Source: Ustulina deusta (lineage: Eukaryota; Ascomycota; Sordariomycetes; Xylariales; Xylariaceae). From it: 64,000 bases of DNA. The stretch lies in the NCBI GenBank assembly GCA_023159155.1, contig JAJNNX010000001.1:372001-436000 (forward strand), written 5' to 3'. The notes beneath the pieces are model-generated. The model was not told where the DNA came from and ran no database searches. It was given only the letters and a program-made list of their open reading frames with translations. Of this stretch, positions 22,384 to 34,497 are shown piece after piece. Position numbers and translations under genes: made by a program. How positions within the stretch are numbered: the first letter of the stretch is position 1; every line of letters begins with the position of its first letter.

Positions 22384-25300
22384 TTACTGAAGCATTGCAT
22401 CTAGGCTTTCCCCTAGAACAGTTTCGATTCCCACGATCCAACGATTTGTCTCCCTTTCTACATCCTCGTCATCATCTTCCTGCAATTCGCTGATGTAAGG
22501 TAACATCTCCGGCAACATAGATAGCCACTCTTCTCCCAGCTTGTCTGTGAGCGCTTGCTGGCACCTTACCACAGCGAGGCGCACGGGCGCATGCCCAGAA
22601 CGTAAGTTTTTCAGCAGAGAGCTATTCAGTTCTTTCTGGTGTTCTTGGGAGTCTGCAGTCCCTGCTAATTCGACAATAGCAGGGATCAGATCTTTCGTCA
22701 AGTCGATGGAGGGTGCATGGGTGAACTGTGATATGAGGACGGGTGCAACAACGCTGAAGTGGGCTGGCGCTTGCCAGAATTCGTCTTGGTCGTGTTCGAA
22801 GCATTGCGCTAGAACCTGCAAGGCTTTTCGCCAAAGCTCACGTTCGTCTGCACTTGTAGGGTTTGCTGTTTTGAGCACAGTAGCAGCGCTTTCAACAACA
22901 TATGTTGCGTAGCTCGTTACTATGGATTTGAGGTTGCCGAAGAAGGCCAATAGAAAGCCGTATACACTGAGAAGTCGGAGATTCTTTCCAACAGCCTCTT
23001 TTTTTGACACCGCTGTGGACCACTCCATTAACTGAGAGAATATGGGCCGGAAGGCAGAATCATTCAGCTTGTAGACCATCCTGAGTGCAACTTTGTTGAC
23101 GATTTCCTCGACTTGACCAATGTGTCTTACAAACTCGCTGTCGATGTCGTTCTGCGAGTGAAGCAGCCTACGAAGGTCAAGGGCATTAAGGAAGATAGAC
23201 GACAAGATGGTGGCATTCTTCGAGATGTCAGTCTTCGAGTGCTTGTCGATTGCGATTCCTAAGACATTAAGGTATTCACGCATGGCCTGAGCCGAGAACT
23301 TGTTAGCTTGTGATTCCATTCATTATTTTGCGGCTTTCTTACCGTGTGACCTGCGTTGGCATATGTGCTCAAACTCTTTTCAAGAGCTATGAACATTGTC
23401 TTAGCTTCAACTTGTTTGGCTATAAACTGAAGACATTGGAGACGAGCGTCGTTGGATTCTCTTCCCATCCTCGACTTAGCTGAGGCGCTAGAAACTGCTA
23501 ATATTTGCTCTAGGTAGGAGCCCGACAACATATATGGTAGATATTGCGCAAGTGCTGTGATGAGGGCGTAAGCGGCATTGTGTAGCTCTGGGAGTCGAGT
23601 GGCGTTGGCAAAACTCTCGGAAATATAGGATAGGGCTCTTGGAATCGCTGATGGGAGCACAGGCATGATACCATCTTGAAGGACATCCACCAACGAAGCC
23701 AGGCACAACAGGGCCATAATACGAAGTTGCAGGTCATCTTGGCCGAGGCATTTATCCCCAGCAATGGTTGAGGCAGCAGCCGCCACGGCTTCGGGGTCCT
23801 TCTTCCCGTATTTCTCCGAAATCTTGTCCACACAACCAACAGCAATGTGCTTATATGCAACGTCATCTGACACTCTGATGATTTCTGTAAGCTGTGGTAG
23901 GAAAGCAAGTAACGCTCTTCTTGAATTGCCATCCGCTTGGCTCTCTTGGTCGATTCTCACCTCAACAGCCTTCAGTACCTTTCGACGCAGGATTGCATCT
24001 GGTCGGTCTAGGAGCGTCTCAACTGCCTTGATAAACTCCCCGATTGAGAGAAGGTTCAAAAGTTTAGAGAGCGCATTGCCGCAGCAGTTATATAAAGACT
24101 TGCGCTGTTTCAGTGAGTCTGCCAAGAGCAACAAGTCCTCCAGCAGTGTAGAGTACAATTCACGGATTTTAGACGCCTCCATGTCATCTCGCTCAGCTAG
24201 TTTGTTGATCTGCGTTGTCAATTTTCTGCTCGAGAGCAAATGTGGGAGTAAGGTCAGCTCGTTTAGACCAACTCTCTCAGGATCGCGTTCACTTTGGTCG
24301 TTTGTGCCAAGAAGTACAGCAGAGATATTTGGCCTCGGTTGGAAGATATCTCCAATTAGATGAAGAAGTTTTATAAGAGACTGTAGCTGGATTTCAACAG
24401 TAAAATAGTTAAAAACCTCGGTGGCAAACGACAGAACCTGGTCAGTAGGGCTGTACATGTTGGTAAGCATGCCGAGAAGTGCGAACAGAAACTCCTTAGC
24501 ATCAAGAGTCTCTACAAGAGAAACAAACAGGCCGAGTCTTCGGTGAGAAGGTATATGTTCATAAGCGGTGACAAAGCTGAGAAGGAGCTCTGAAGAACCC
24601 GCTAGAGGGCTGACCTTGCCTTTGCGTAGGGACTGGATCAATGGAGGCACAACCTCTTTCACTGTCTGATTGATAACATGAGCAGAAAAGTCATCACTCT
24701 GTCGAAGAACCGAAGTGCCCATTTGCGTGAAGATCGGCATCACACTATTGAGGACTAGATCAGGAGCAACTTTGGCAAGGCTTGCGACGAGGAGCAGTGC
24801 GGTGCTTTGGACGGCAGGACTCGAAGACTTCTGGATGCAATTGACAAGTAGGTCACCATGCCCGCCAGTGCTGTCAATGGTGAGCTCTGCATTATCTTTG
24901 TACGCCGGCACCATGGCTAGTAGGCTTCGAAGCACGAGGCTTTGAAGATACCCAAGCTCCGAACCCACCAATACGCGGAAATGTTGAAGTTCTGACAGGG
25001 TATTGAAGAGCGCATTAAGTAGTTGGGGATGCTTTTCAGGATCAGATCCCTCCACTAGTTGTAACACGAAGGTAACTTGCTTTAGCGTTGCACTTATTTC
25101 TGGCGTCGCCTGTGTGCCTAGCCCTCGGTGAGTGTCCGAGGAACTGGTCCTCCTTCGTTTACCCGGCGGGGGCTCATCTGCCATTTTAGCAGTTGGCTCC
25201 AACGTTTCCAAGAAGTATAACAAGATGTCTGTTGTAAGCTCGACATTTCGTAAAAGATCAGCAGCTTCTGTAGAAGCTGGACTACGGTCATCTGACCAGT

Positions 25301-27891
25301 CTTTCCGTGTTAACTCCAGCATCCTTTGGGCCACGATATGCTTTGTCTCTGTCTTCATACTTGGCCATAAATCCCGGATGCGAAGGAAAGCGGTATGGAG
25401 GAAATTATGCCTCGGGAGAAGCTCTTTAGTTTGGGCCGCATCTAGGATGAACTCTAGACCCTCCTTCTCATTTGGTAGCAGAATTGCTAGACTGCTCTGG
25501 TCTACTGCCGGCTCCTCAACTTTCTCGAGGGAGCAGAGCCGACTAGCCTTATCAGCTGACAAGGAAGCCCACTGTTTTAGTAATGGAAGTAGGAGCTGAG
25601 TGCGAGATGTCCCTGAGATGCTCTTCACCTGATTTAGACATGCCCCAAGCCGAAGCTTTAGAACCAAGAGAGGCGAATAAACGGCATGTAGCGCGAGGAA
25701 TGCTAAAATAGAGCGCCGCATACCATGCGACAGGCGACTTTTCTTGTCGTTCTCAGGCCCTTGGACAGCACCCCTTGAACCGCTATTGAGTGCGCTATTC
25801 GTGATTTCAACAACATAGTCTGCGTTCAACACACATTCTTCTAACGAAGGAAGAAGTATCGTGTGAACAAAATTTTGGCAAGTATCGAGATTCATCCACT
25901 CAAGAGCCTCGGTCATATCGTACAAAGTCTCCTGTCCCCATTTGTGCACTGAAGCCGTTGCGTCAGGGTGGAAGTTCCCTAGAACTGCAATGAGGTCTGC
26001 AGCGGCTCGTCGGACCTTTTTAGAAGGGTCACTCAGAGCGGCTATGCCGTATGGGAGAATAGCCTGGAAGTCAACACCAGTGCAATCATTCTCCTTCAAA
26101 CGGTTCTTTGCCATATCAAGAGCGCCAACTCTGGCTAAAGTTGGGTACGGTCCACACCAGATTCTCATGAGAAATGAGAAGTAGAAAGGCTCCTTGTTAG
26201 CCTGCTCGTGGTGGAGGGGTGGAATCTTGTCGAAGATAGCAACATTGCTTGGTTCCGCCAGCCCAGACAAGTAAACGGAGCAAAGGTCACCAAAAATGTC
26301 CAAGCATCTGGATCCTAGGCATGACCTTACTGCTTGCGTTTGAATTTTGCTAATTCGTTCAACTGCAGCCTCGAAGCTCTCAGTTTGAGTTTGAACGTCG
26401 GCGCTCTCCCCCATCTCGACATCAGTGGTTGGCTGGGGTAGTAGTAGTCGTGGCCGGATTTGTATGTCTAACCTCATCTCCAATTCATCTAGATCAACCT
26501 GTGTATCATTGATAGCTTGGGTGAAGACATCACGAACATCTGACTCCAATTGTGAAAGCCGAATAATCGTAGACGCTAGATCCCTTCGAATTTGACCCTG
26601 TCCATCAACTTGATCGTCGACTTTATAAGCGGCTAATAACAAAGACTTGAAGATAACCCCGGCCTGTTGGTGGCTCAGAACAGAGGCGAGAAGAAGCGGC
26701 TCAATGAGAGGGAGACCTCTCGAGTCGCCTTTCTTACAGATCCGATCTATTAGTGCAAGGCATAGGCCGTTTGCCAACTTCCCTAGTTCATGCTCTTTAC
26801 CAATATCAGCGAGCAGCTCAGGCAGATTCTGAACTTTCAACAAGGCCCTTGTGATCTTTGAGGATATTTGTTTTGCGGATCGGCGTTGGGCAAGGACCGA
26901 GAGACAGATCAATCCAGGGCGCAAGCTCTCCGTGGTCCATCCAGCAACAAGCTGTTCCATTAGTGCACTAATGGTGTTATCATCCAAATCACCCTTTGCG
27001 ACATACACGGTAATCACCATGTAACAGGCGATTTGCAGACCGGGCACCTTGGACATGACTAGAGCATCCCTAATAGTAGGCCCTATTAACTGGAATAAAT
27101 CCTGGTCATTGCTTTTTTGGATGGCGCTGTAGCCAGATCGCATTCTATCCAGCATTCCATTGACAGCTTCAGTCATGATGCCGGCCCAGAATGATATTAA
27201 TGCAGGATAGTGCTGCTGAGCGCGGCACGAATCGAGAGTATACGTGGACAACGTGGTGAGGAAGTCCGAATGATGTGTGGCTCGATGGACGAGTACTGCT
27301 CGTGGGGGCGATCTCAATGACTTGGCGTAAGGGTCCAAAAATTTGTAGACTTGCGGAAGATTGCTAGGCAGTATGGACAGCAAGGTGACGAAAGCTGGAA
27401 TGGTATGGTATGGCAGAAAGGTCGATAAAATGGTTGTGGTGTTGAATTCGTGAATCCTGCAGGAATGGAATTTAGCAAACAGCTCGAAGTAGAGGCCTGC
27501 TTCACCGAGCTCACCTGAACCTTCTGACCAGCCATTCGACCGCCTTTATGGTTGGCATGAGTCGCAGACGCGCTCCAGCCAGGTGAAGAAAAGAGTCTAC
27601 CCTCTTATCAAGCTCGGCACCCTCAGCAGCAGTCATCTGAATGCGATCCTCCTCCTGGCTCTGCTCGCTGAATAGTGTGGTCCCGAAGGGGACGAACCGA
27701 GAGTCTAGCTGGCAGAGCTCATCGAACCCGTCACGACATATTTCGTAGAGGGTCTGGAAACTCTGCGAAGCGGCAACTCGAGGCTCGAAGATCAACGACT
27801 TGGAGTGCGCAGCCTTCTGGGCTTTTACGTCGAGGGAGGTCTTCGAGTTCGCGGCGATTTGCGCCAACTGCGCAGCCAACGCCGTCGCCAT
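22384..27891 (-). CDS. UTP10: U3 snoRNP-associated HEAT-repeat protein UTP10
   Basis: Minus-strand exons 27891-27515, 27456-23343 and 23298-22384 give 1801 residues, matching fungal UTP10 length. Intron 1 (58 nt) joins WLVRRFR to IHEFNTTTILSTFLPYH; intron 2 (45 nt) joins YANAGHT to FSAQAMREYLNVLG, both in phase. Utp10 (human HEATR1) is a subunit of the t-UTP/UtpA complex of the nucleolar small-subunit processome and acts in 18S pre-rRNA processing and rDNA transcription. The N-terminus MATALAAQLAQIAANSK and the KAVEWLVRRF segment are characteristic; the remainder is made of helical HEAT-like pairs, and the C-terminal block includes LPEMLPYISELQEDDDEDVE. The gene is divergent from the esterase gene with 699 bases between starts. 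Confidence 0.95.
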
Positions 27892-28590
27892 TGTGCTTTA
27901 TTCTTGCAAGTATATCGGCATCTGAAGCTGCGACGCGACGCTTAAAGGCGGATTTGCTGCCGCCCTGCAAAGTTGGAAGAACACGGCTGAAAGTAGGTAC
28001 CCACGTTGATTGTAAGTCTGGATCAGCAACTTTTTTTTTCCATGTTGGATTCTATCGATAAGGATAGGTGTTCTGTGCCAACGGCTGCCGTACACTTAAT
28101 ATCGGAGTTCCAGCATATTTAGTAACTGCCCCGCCATCTTATCGTACCTACACTAGCTGCTACAGGTACAAGAAGTACCTCCCTAATCTAGACTCTAGAT
28201 ACCGGCTACCTACACAGTAGTACCTGTACTACTCCATGCTACATGTGGTAATTTGTGGTGTGTCGATCTACCTGGCTGGTAGGTTACATCAGACAGTACC
28301 GCTTCTCGACCAAGTTACTCTAGCTAGCTGCGCTGCGCTTCAGCTAGACAAGCAAGAACAAACATTCGAGTTTCAATGTGGGCACATCTTCTGTTCAGTT
28401 CTACGGCACGAAATTAAGTAGATAAGTGGCACCCGTGAGGGTTGCTTCGCCTCTTACCCCTCTATGAATACTTGTCCTGGACTTACACTCCACGACAACA
28501 TCCGTCTGCAATTCCAGTGCACCGGATCCAACAGTTCTTGTGAACAATCCCAACACACATCGGTCTACCAGTGCAGCATAATTCACCTGA
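27892..28590. promoter_or_regulatory. Divergent UTP10 / esterase promoter region
   Basis: A 699-base shared upstream region. About 28130-28290 is dense in ACCTA and GTACCT words resembling patches at other promoters in the window. No specific factor site is assigned. Confidence 0.4.
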
Positions 28591-29700
28591 ATGAAAATGG
28601 CTGTCAGTGTTACTTGTTGTTATGCTCTGTTGAGTCTAATAATCGTCAGTTGCTAACCTGCCTCCAGAAACCGTACAACCAAATCGTACTTTTTGGCGAC
28701 TCCCTTTTTCAGCTCTGTAGTGACATAGACAATGGGTTTTCATTTCAAGGCGCCCTCCAGCACCGTAAGCGGCATGCGCAATTACCCCCTCGAAATTGAC
28801 TCGCCTTAACATGAGTTGCGCAGTTTGCATGCGAGGTCTCGATGTGATCAACAGGGGGTTCTCAGGCTATAACACCAAGAATGCCTTAGAATTGCTTCCC
28901 CAGATATTCCTCCCACCTTCCCCTGCCAACCCACGCATTGAATACTTGGTACGCTGGAGTGGTTGCTACATCACGCCACATGTTCAAGACTGTCTTTGGG
29001 CGTGGCCTATACCATGATGCATAACCACTAATTATGGGCTACTGTAGCTTGTCCTCCTCGGTGCAAATGATGCATGCTTGTCTACCCCTACAACTACTCA
29101 AGGGGTGCCTATTGACCAATATAAAGAAAACTTGATCAAGAGTAAGTATAATTTTAACACCCCCTTCCTTCTACGTATCCTGTCTGCCGCCTCGATGTTG
29201 TGGCCATGGTTATGGCTTGTCTATAGGAGATGATAGACAGATGGCTTTTCGATACTGACTCGATCATAGTTATCACACACGAGCATATCAAGGCTCACAA
29301 CCCAAAGATTCTATTGGTAACCCCCCCACCTCTCGATGAGATGCAAAGTTTTGTCACCGATGTTCAAAAAGGTCACAAGGAGCCAACCCGGAAGGCCGCT
29401 GTGAGTGCACAATATTCCGAGACAGTTCGCCAGGTTGCAGCAGAGCTGTCCGGGGTTGTGCTAGTCGATCTCCACAAGGCTCTAATGGAGAAGGCGATTT
29501 CCATGACACCTGATTACGATCCATCTGGACCGCCATTGGGCTACCCGGAGGGAGGCAAGCGTGGCGCTCTAGAACAGCTCCTCCTAGACGGGTTGCATAT
29601 GAGTGGCGAGGCGTACAAGGTTCTGTTTAATATTGTTAAACCGCATATCTCACTTCCAGACGACTACTATGTCTACCCAGACTGGCGAATTAGTGAGTAG
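28591..29700 (+). CDS. IAH1: SGNH/GDSL esterase, isoamyl-acetate hydrolase type
   Basis: Five exons (28591-28602, 28668-28764, 28824-28948, 29048-29141, 29270-29700) give 252 residues, close to the yeast Iah1 length. Exon 1 is only 12 bases (MKMA). The joins read KPYNQIVLFGDSLFQ, LQH/LCMRGLDVINRGFSGYNT, IEYL/LVLLGANDA and NLIK/IITHEHIKAHNPKI, all expected in this family. The four SGNH blocks are visible: nucleophile Ser16 in GDS, Gly in NRGFSGYNT, Asn85 in GAND, and Asp216/His219 in DGLHM. Iah1 cleaves short-chain acetate esters in the cytosol. There is no signal peptide. The first exon depends on an imperfect donor (GTCAGT) but has an ideal GCTAAC branch site; the rest is well supported. Confidence 0.9.
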
Positions 29701-32164
29701 TTCTTATTTTGATTAGATGTGACCCCCCTATATTGGACGAAGAGCAGTGAAGTTGTCATATATGTCTCTATCATATATATACTGCTACGTCACGTCAATG
29801 TCTCTTGACTCCCTAATCACTATTGGGAGTAGTGGCTAACTAGTCTTACTATAGTGAATCCTGGGAATATGAACAAGATAGCGAACTAGGTTCACATGTG
29901 ACAGCCCGCGAAGAAATTAGGTACCTTTGAACCCGTGAATATTGGAGTTAAGGAGAATGGTTTGTGCAGGAAAAATGGGATGCGGATGATGATGCATGCT
30001 CATGAAGATGAGGACAAGATATATAGATTCTTGGTACCAGCGCGTTCTGCCAATACCTAGAGTGCCACATCGCTGTTGGGGTTTAGTAGAGAAAAACCAA
30101 ATACCAATAAGCACCAAATCAGTTCAGGGCCCAGCAGTGTACCTACAGTGTGTAGAGTATATATGTTTGTGTCTCGGCCTATAAGTACTGTCTTAAAGTA
30201 AGTATCATATCCAATGCATTGACTGCGGCACCTGGGCAACTCGAAGTTGGATGAGTGATGTTGTGGGAGAGACGGAGATAGTTGACATGCAGCTACTGCG
30301 GGGGTCCTTGTTTGCAGGCCACCTACAAAGGCCATGAAAGACCCCTACAGTGGCCAGATCCCCACACATATGTCCTGACTCACTTTAACTTCAACCATTC
30401 TCTACTCTACCTTATAACTCAGCTACTATAGCTCTTTCAATCTAATTAAATATATATATAATAATTTTTTTTAAAAACATTTTTAGCTAGCACAAAGCCT
30501 TTATAGCTATAGCAAAATTACCTCTAGAGTTGGTCAGGACTTACTGGAATACTTAGTGTATACTCAACCACCGTACCAAATACCTAATTGCAACCATACC
30601 TAACTTAGGCTGGACCGGGCCATTGTAGGGAGTCCTCATAGCCATCCTAGGTCCCCTACTTATATGCGCCGTGCCTTCTACCCTCCTAACAGGACCCCTC
30701 ATCCAATGCACGGTTTAGTGTAGGTAGGTATTACCTATACCCCGACAACATGAGAATGCCGCTAAGCCAGTACACTAGGTACTAGCCAGAACTGGGATGT
30801 CCAGGCTATACCCCTGTCCGTGTTGCTTGCTCGGCTGCCCCTGCTAGCACTTCTCCAGCACTTCCTCCAGTCACCCCCAACAACGAGGTCACAGATTAGA
30901 CCTGGTGCACCTAGGAAGGTACCTACATACAGACATGGAGGTAGCGTGTACATCAGGGAGGTGCTGTACCTACATATCTGTATACTACATATGTATGTTT
31001 ATGTACTTGTACATGTAACGTTCATGTGCTGCTGTTACATGCTTCGTTAAGTGCAAAGTACCTGTTCCGATGTTGCGAATCTGCGAATCTAAGTGTTTTA
31101 TTTCACAAAAGTCCATCACCATCACCACCTCCCGCCATATCATCTTGATTCCAGCTGCTCGGTTTGCAACCCTTCCAGCCCGAAGAACGCCAATCCTCAT
31201 CGAATCACCGTGTCCTGAGCCTTGTACCTAGCAAAGAGAGGCAAATTGACACTGCCTTGTTGTGCCTTGTACTTCAATTGTAGCCACCAAGCCCGGGTCT
31301 ACCTCGACATTTACATCCAAGTACCTACGCATACATATACTGGCCCCTCCGTTGCTTCCCTGCCTCTCTATCTATCTGCCTGCCTGCCTGTCTGTCTGTT
31401 GTCTCCCTCTCGCGACCCAGATTTCTTATTCCTCCTAGTACACTGCCATATCCTCCTCGCCTCGACGCTGCCACCGCCGCAAGAGTCGTCCGCAAGAATC
31501 GTCCGCACGCAAATTAGATTCAATCGACTTATTATAACCAGCCCGATCCGTCAGCAGTTCGGTCCACGTTGAGTTGTATTTGCCTCTTCCGTCTTTGCAA
31601 CTACTTCTGGTGCTGCGTCAAACGACTCGTAGACGGGAGGAAGCCCGTCTCCCCTAGATCAAGCCGTTGCGGCTTCACTACGGCATTGTTGACCCCACGA
31701 TACCCTTGCAACACCGCATTCTCCTACACCTGCCCTCGACGAAGGCGCCTGCGTCGGACCGCCCTCCCTATCTAGCGACCACGACTTTATATACGCGCTT
31801 TCAAGGTTCCGTGACAGGGAGGACGATCCTATAGTCTACGTTGGCGAAGTGACCATTGGGTCCTCTGCGATGAGGAGGTGGCGGCGGCGGACCTCATCGA
31901 TTGGAAACTCAGGTTCGAGGCCGTAGCATTCATTCCCTGACTCCAGATATATTCAATTACGCCGCCCTCCCTACCTACGAGTGTTGCTCACATTCTTTGC
32001 CCTCCGCTATGAGCCGTTGTTCCAAGCTCCTCGGACCCCTAGTTCCACGATCCCGTTGCCATTAGGATTTGTCCAAGTTCCCGTGAAGCTCCACACCGTT
32101 TCGCTATACCCTGCATCTACAGTCTTGTCCACCGTAATCTCTATATTACCAACCTGGTGTGGGG
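29701..32164. other. Intergenic region and probable long leader
   Basis: 29701-31200 has no credible gene; an AT-rich patch lies near 30440-30520 and CCTA/TAGG words cluster at 30720-31020. From about 31340 the sequence is pyrimidine-rich with (TCTA)n and (CTGC)n runs at 31365-31400, then moderately GC-rich to the next start at 32165. This may be a long 5' leader, perhaps with introns; a GGTTCGAGGCC word at 31911 lacks a tRNA fold. Confidence 0.4.
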
Positions 32165-34115
32165 ATGGATCCTCGTTTCCCGGCCACGCGGGAGGAACTT
32201 TACAATGTCCAAATGGACGTCAAGCAGATTCACATTGTGCAGAACAGCCATTCCGAAAGACTCTCCCGCTTAGAGAAACGGCAGGCTGACGATGCTGCCA
32301 TCAAATCAGCCTGGAATTCACCTTTTCCCAGCGCTCTGAGCGGCACCCCGCAGCATGGTAAGCTGTCATCCATGCAATACTCAACAGGGGCAGCACTCTA
32401 ATATTCCGCATCGTCTAGGTCCGATACAGATGCCTCCGAACGAGATATTTGATGACTTCGAAGAACAGGGTCAGAACCTTTTAGGTAGTCTTCATCTTGA
32501 CGCCGAAGATGAACCGACAAGACGAGGCGCGGCATCTAGAGCCAACAGCGTTCGTTTCGATGAAAGTGCCTTGCAGGGTTCCAGCTGGGCACAGAATGGC
32601 CGGCAGTCAGGAGATTTCGGTCCCATTCGACCTGGAAGCGGACTGGGCACTCATGGAATGATGGAACGTTCAATGTCACATAAGTCAGACGGCAGACACA
32701 GCTCAGCTGGACACTCGGTGCATTCAATCCATTCCCATCACTCGGTCGCTTCTGGGCGAGGAAGCAGTCTGGGTTTGGACACTACTTTCACCCCTGGTGG
32801 CCAAGAAGAAGAATCCCCGGTGGGCATTCCAGAGCCACCGCCGAGCCTCTTCATATTAGGCTCGGTTCCGTCCATCGTTAGATGCTGGCTGAAACCCACC
32901 TTCTCCCATGATACTCTCCTGTATGCGGACATATGTACTGGGTCACAAAAGTCTGTGATAGAGTTCTCCTTGATCAAAGACTTGGACCTGGTGGGTGGTG
33001 TTCGCCGCGATTTGGACGGGGTCTACCGCGTTCGGCTGCATGTGTATCTCACAGAAGCAACTGTCTCCCATCCAAACCCACGGGGTCATAGTCCTGCACC
33101 CCAAATGCCAAGCTTGGTATGCATTTTTGAAGTAGCTGGCATGGATCAACCCGACATCTCTGATGCAAAAAAAGCGATTCGCATCTTTATCGGCAGTGAG
33201 ACTCTGAGAGAGCACTCGGCGGATGTCCTTTTCTCGCAGAATCGAATGACGCTGTATAGCAGTGATCGTGAAAAATTGTCAGTGCCATTCGTACGCCCTG
33301 AGGACCACGGAGCTTTTAAGAACATTCGTACCATGGCCGTATTCACAGAGAAGCCCAAATTGAATGCGACAGCTCGTCCGTTTATTCTTGGCGAGGCAAA
33401 AACGTCATTAGCCGGTAATATAACTTCCGATTCGGTACAAGTTAAAGCCACTCAAGATGAGCCAGAGCTTCATGAAGCAAACACGCCCACATCAGAGCAG
33501 GCTAGTCAACAACTTGTAACCGCAGATGCCAGTACCGTATCTGAGAGCGGTGGCGAGAGCGAGAGGCTATCCAAGGAGAACAGCATGCATGAACACCTTG
33601 GCATGAAAGATAGAGATACGCAAACTCAAGCTCCCGATGCCTCCTCGAATGATGGCTCTCGTCGCGCATCAGGAGCCGGCAGTATTTGGAGCTCGTGGCG
33701 CCAAGGCACAGCGACCAACGGTGGCGATCAAAAGGACAGTACGCCGTTGAGCGGGTACCAACCGGCGGGGCGGGGGCGCAACATGAAGGTTCTCAAGCCG
33801 ATGAAATCGACACCGTTGTCGTCGTCAGCTCGGACAGGGGCGGCTTACGAGCCGGCAGCACTGCCCAGGAGCAGTGTGGAGCTACGACGGAAGAGCCAAA
33901 CAGCAGCTGAGGGAAGTGCTAGTAGTGCAATTCGATGGGAGCAGAAGAGAACGTCAATTAGCGGAGCGGAGGTCAAGGCAGTCCCAACAAACCGTGAGGT
34001 TCGAAGTGTATCCACCACTACTCGGACATCGACTAACCCTGTTGGCGGAGCGTCGGCTTTCTCGTGGATGACACCATCAAGCAAGCTGAAGACGCCGGCG
34101 ACAGTACCTGATTAG
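32165..34115 (+). CDS. Conserved fungal protein with possible retropepsin-like core
   Basis: Exons 32165-32357 and 32419-34115 give 629 residues; the 61-nt intron joins TPQHG to PIQMPPNE in phase. Residues 10-50 form a heptad-like helix (VQMDVKQIHIVQNSHSERL). A disordered His/Ser-rich stretch follows (about 130-195). A folded core spans roughly 215-375: LLYADICTGSQKSVIEFSLIKDL near 231-253 and IRIFIGSETLREHSADVLF near 318-338. These resemble, respectively, the D-x-G strand-turn and the ILG-x-x-L-x-x-H-x-x-x-x-F segment of retropepsin-like domains (Ddi1, retroelement proteases), although the active-site triplet is altered (DICTG). The last 230 residues are disordered and rich in Ser, Thr and Ala. 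I do not know a function; similar fungal proteins are sometimes labelled ubiquitin hydrolase, but no UCH catalytic motif is visible. Confidence 0.8.
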
Positions 34116-34497
34116 TTCATTTAACACACCAGAAAGAGATTGGTTGATTGTAGCTTTAGACCGATGCTCTCCAGCGATCCCGTACGTTTGATGGCTTTTC
34201 CTAGCTAGCAGTATTTGAGTAAAAAAAGAAAATTCAATAGAAAGTATGTATTTACCTAGAAACAGTGCATCGGAATCTACGCATGTGTGCGAAAGTCGCG
34301 GCATGGATGTATGCCTTCATCTTGGTCTCCGTTCTTCGGCTTCGTGCAAGGCATGGGATGGTGTAACACTGACGGCGCTAGCTAAGGTATAACAACTGAC
34401 TACCTAGGTAGGTGGCGGGAGAGCATCGGTCTAAAGCTACAACAATCAAAGTTCGCCAGCCCAAGGACCCATAAGCGTGCGCGCGTGGAGCATTAAG
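34116..34497. other. Short intergenic region upstream of THI6
   Basis: Contains ACCTAGGTAGGT near 34403. I looked for the paired conserved elements of a TPP riboswitch and did not find a convincing match here or in THI6 intron 1. Confidence 0.4.

Noticed and set aside
23764..25599. Several 100-200 residue plus-strand frames within UTP10
   Set aside because: Antisense to an uninterrupted 1.3-kiloresidue UTP10 exon and lacking motifs.
31905..31925. GGTTCGAGGCC tRNA B-box-like word
   Set aside because: The flanking bases do not form a five-pair T stem, and no acceptor or anticodon arm can be drawn.
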